A stretch of DNA of 7,785 nt from Bacteroidales bacterium M8 (lineage in GTDB: Bacteria > Bacteroidota > Bacteroidia > Bacteroidales > Muribaculaceae): contig LUJS01000048.1 of NCBI GenBank assembly GCA_001689495.1, positions 1 through 7,785 of the forward strand. The letters are read 5' to 3'. Positions 5,836-7,785 of this stretch are shown here, piece by piece. A program made the translations under genes and the position numbers. The notes below the pieces were generated by a model. That model saw nothing but the letters and a program-made list of their open reading frames with translations. It did not search any database and was not told the origin of the DNA. Numbering within the stretch: position 1 is the stretch's first letter; each line of letters begins with the position of its first letter.

Positions 5836-6879
5836 TCAATTGTTTTTGAAATATTTTCGTGTATTGTTCGCTATTTTTACCAATGTCAGCATTACAGGCA
5901 CCTCCACCAATACACCGACAACTGTCGCAAGAGCAGCTCCGGACTGTAATCCGAACAGTGAGATTGCCACAGCAACTGACAGCTCGAAGAAATTGCTTGC
6001 TCCTATCATTCCGGCAGGAGCTGCGACATTATGAGGGAGTTTCCAAGCCTTGGCCCACCCGTAGGCGATAAAAAATATCAATATAGTCTGCAATATCAAC
6101 GGAACCGCAATCAGCACTATATGGAAAGGATTGGATAGAATGGTTTTACCCTGAAATGAGAACATGATAATAAGTGTAAGCAATAATCCAATTATCGTCC
6201 ACTTATTGAACTTATTGACAAACACATTATTAAAATAATCTATCCCATGACGACGCACTACAATTATTCTCGTTATCACTCCGGCAATCAGCGGAATAAC
6301 AACAAACAACACGACCGACAATATCAGTGTCGCCCACGGAATAGCTACACCTCCTATGCCGAGGAGAAAACCTACTATCGGAACAAAAGCAACCAGAATT
6401 ATGAGGTCATTGACAGCAACCTGAACAAGTGTATATGCAGCATCTCCCTTTGAAAGATAGCTCCAAACGAATACCATTGCCGTACAGGGGGCCGCTCCGA
6501 GAAGAACAGCTCCTGCAAGATATTGGTCTGCAAGTGATGTCGGAATAAGGGTCTTGAATATAACGAAAAAGAAAAGCCATGCGATACCGAACATCGTAAA
6601 CGGCTTGATAAGCCAGTTAGTGATACAGGTAATAAGTACTCCTTTAGGTCGTTTCCCTACATTTTTAACACTTTGGAAATCCACTTTCAGCATCATAGGG
6701 TAGATCATCAGCCATATCAGTACAGCTATCGGTATTGACACATTGGCGTATTCCCATTTTCCAAGTGTTTCAGGTATAATCGGCAGCAATTGCCCGACCG
6801 CAATTCCGACAATAATACATAGGGCTACCCAGACGGAGAGGTAACGCTCAAAGAATCCTATGCCTCTTTTATCATTCAT
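5836..6879 (-). CDS. acr3: ACR3-family arsenite efflux transporter
   Basis: This 347-residue protein is the usual length for bacterial Acr3, with about ten membrane helices. It exports arsenite across the inner membrane, driven by the proton gradient. The diagnostic block in the fourth helix, GAAPCTAMVFVWS (128-140), contains the conserved cysteine (Cys132) needed for transport in studied members. The ninth-helix block GASNFFELSVA (293-303) carries the conserved Glu299, and EVPVML (326-331) is near the end. The N-terminal FERYLSVWVALCI is also typical. Its ATG overlaps the arsC stop codon by four bases (ATGA on the - strand), so it is probably translationally coupled to arsC, which supplies arsenite from arsenate. 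The sequence is unrelated to the ArsB type of arsenite pump. Some annotations call this family arsB. Confidence 0.95.
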   Translation of the reverse strand: MNDKRGIGFFERYLSVWVALCIIVGIAVGQLLPIIPETLGKWEYANVSIPIAVLIWLMIYPMMLKVDFQSVKNVGKRPKGVLITCITNWLIKPFTMFGIAWLFFFVIFKTLIPTSLADQYLAGAVLLGAAPCTAMVFVWSYLSKGDAAYTLVQVAVNDLIILVAFVPIVGFLLGIGGVAIPWATLILSVVLFVVIPLIAGVITRIIVVRRHGIDYFNNVFVNKFNKWTIIGLLLTLIIMFSFQGKTILSNPFHIVLIAVPLILQTILIFFIAYGWAKAWKLPHNVAAPAGMIGASNFFELSVAVAISLFGLQSGAALATVVGVLVEVPVMLTLVKIANNTRKYFKNN

Positions 6880-7292
6880 TTCAAATTGTCATTATAGAAT
6901 TGTTCAAACTTATTTTTTATCTCATCGCGCACTCTGCGAAATTCAGCCATAACAAACTCGTCTGAACCGATTGCATCGGAAGGGTCGTCAAAACCGATAT
7001 GAAGGCGATGCTCCACGTTGCCTACAAACACAGGGCAGCTTTCGTTGGCACCTCCGCATACTGTTATCACATAATCCCACGGCTCGTTGATATATTCGGC
7101 TACGTTGTGAGGTTTATGGTCAGAGATGTCAATTCCCGCCTCTTTCATAACTTCAACAGCCTTTAGATTTACCTTTTCAGCAGGTCTGGTTCCGGCTGAA
7201 AAAACGTCAATATCAGAGCTGAACGACTGAAGAAATCCGTGTGCCATCTGACTACGGCAACTGTTACCGGTGCATAATATCAGAATTTTCAT
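6876..7292 (-). CDS. arsC: Arsenate reductase, thioredoxin-coupled (low-molecular-weight phosphatase fold)
   Basis: This 138-residue cytoplasmic enzyme reduces arsenate to arsenite. The P-loop CTGNSCRS at 7-14 gives the CX5R motif (Cys7, Arg13). VCGGANESCP (78-87) supplies Cys79 and Cys86. The 72- and 7-residue spacings are those of Cys10, Cys82 and Cys89 of the Staphylococcus pI258 ArsC, so the full three-cysteine relay that ends with thioredoxin is present. FDDPSDA (101-107) carries the acid/base aspartate of the family. This separates it from plain low-molecular-weight tyrosine phosphatases, which lack the second and third cysteines, and from the glutaredoxin-type ArsC. It starts 12 bases after the stop of the upstream permease and overlaps acr3 by four bases. 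It appears complete. Confidence 0.94.
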   Translation of the reverse strand: MKILILCTGNSCRSQMAHGFLQSFSSDIDVFSAGTRPAEKVNLKAVEVMKEAGIDISDHKPHNVAEYINEPWDYVITVCGGANESCPVFVGNVEHRLHIGFDDPSDAIGSDEFVMAEFRRVRDEIKNKFEQFYNDNLK

Positions 7293-7304
7293 GTTTATTC
7301 TATT

Positions 7305-7785
7305 TTAGAAGAAATAGCCATATACCCAGCCTGAAATTGTGGCCATGACGATTACCAAAGCGACATATATCACTGTCTTTTTCGTACCCATCACGCTGCG
7401 TATGACAAGCATATTCGGAAGCGACAGCGAGGGTCCAGCAAGCAACAGAGCAAGAGCGGGGCCTTTACCCATGCCGGATGCGAGCAGTCCCTGAATAATC
7501 GGCACTTCGGTAAGAGTGGCGAAATACATAAACGCTCCAGTGAAACTTGCGAAGAAGTTAGACAATAACGAATTACCACCGACAGCCCATTCAACCCAAC
7601 TGTTGGGAATAATACCGGGCAGCTCTATACCATCATGCGTTGAACCGAGCAGGAATCCCGCTGTCAATACTCCGACGGCAAGCAGCGGCAATATCAGTTT
7701 GGCGAATCCCCATGACGATAACGCCCACTCCCTGTTTTCATCATCGTTTTTGTCGCATAGCAATATGATTGCAAGTACAGCGACA
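7305..7785 (-). CDS. ArsP/DUF318-type permease, C-terminal half (5' end beyond the right edge)
   Basis: The frame stays open to the right edge (reading VAVLAII before the Leu codon TTG at 7761-7763), so that TTG is internal and the gene is cut by the window. 159 residues are visible, with about five hydrophobic segments. The region FATLTEVPIIQGLL, then GPALALLLAGPSLSLPNMLVI and a final TM helix, aligns by eye with the second half of the permease at 4926-5834 (AETAIPIGVAL, then IGGAGMAIPEMSML), so the two are paralogues of the same family. The soluble loop with CDKNDDENRE looks like the linker between the two permease halves. The N-terminal family motif is outside the window. Its location directly upstream of arsC and acr3 suggests arsenic or metal export. 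Family call good, substrate unknown. Confidence 0.82.
   Translation of the reverse strand, partial: VAVLAIILLCDKNDDENREWALSSWGFAKLILPLLAVGVLTAGFLLGSTHDGIELPGIIPNSWVEWAVGGNSLLSNFFASFTGAFMYFATLTEVPIIQGLLASGMGKGPALALLLAGPSLSLPNMLVIRSVMGTKKTVIYVALVIVMATISGWVYGYFF

Noticed and set aside
1..7785. CRISPR arrays, tRNA or rRNA genes, insertion sequences, integrase
   Set aside because: No regularly spaced repeats, cloverleaf sequences, rRNA segments, transposase or integrase motifs were seen on either strand.

Overview
The window looks like part of a mobilizable element from a gut-type Bacteroidota (most likely Bacteroidales). The family-level signals are a RepA-like ATPase, a toprim primase, a DUF3408-type protein, and a MobC-like/relaxase pair of the kind common in Bacteroides and Parabacteroides elements. 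Genes have A/T-rich leaders and no clear Shine-Dalgarno sequences, as is usual in this phylum. The genus cannot be set from the sequence alone.

Left half (1-4817, all + strand) is a replication/mobilization module. It holds the 3' part of a RepA/RecA-like ATPase, a toprim primase with a degenerate zinc-finger region, a DUF3408-type protein, a 217-base non-coding stretch full of inverted repeats (the best candidate for oriT), a small ribbon-helix-helix MobC-like accessory protein, a MOB-P-type relaxase coupled to it by an ATGA overlap, and a 348-residue single-pass membrane protein of unknown function. No type IV secretion genes or coupling protein are seen. The element therefore probably moves with help from a co-resident conjugative element (inference).

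A strong hairpin terminator (about 4845-4890) closes this half.

Right half (4926-7785, all - strand, transcribed right to left) is the distal part of an arsenic-resistance operon: a permease cut by the right edge, a thioredoxin-type arsenate reductase (arsC), an ACR3 arsenite efflux carrier (acr3), and a second ArsP/DUF318-type permease. The genes are tightly packed (12-base gap, 4-base overlap, 1-base gap). Arsenate would be reduced by ArsC and the arsenite exported by Acr3; the two permeases may export other arsenicals or metals. The regulator and promoter lie beyond the right edge. Whether the ars operon is cargo of the mobile element or lies just outside it cannot be decided, because no integrase or attachment site is visible.
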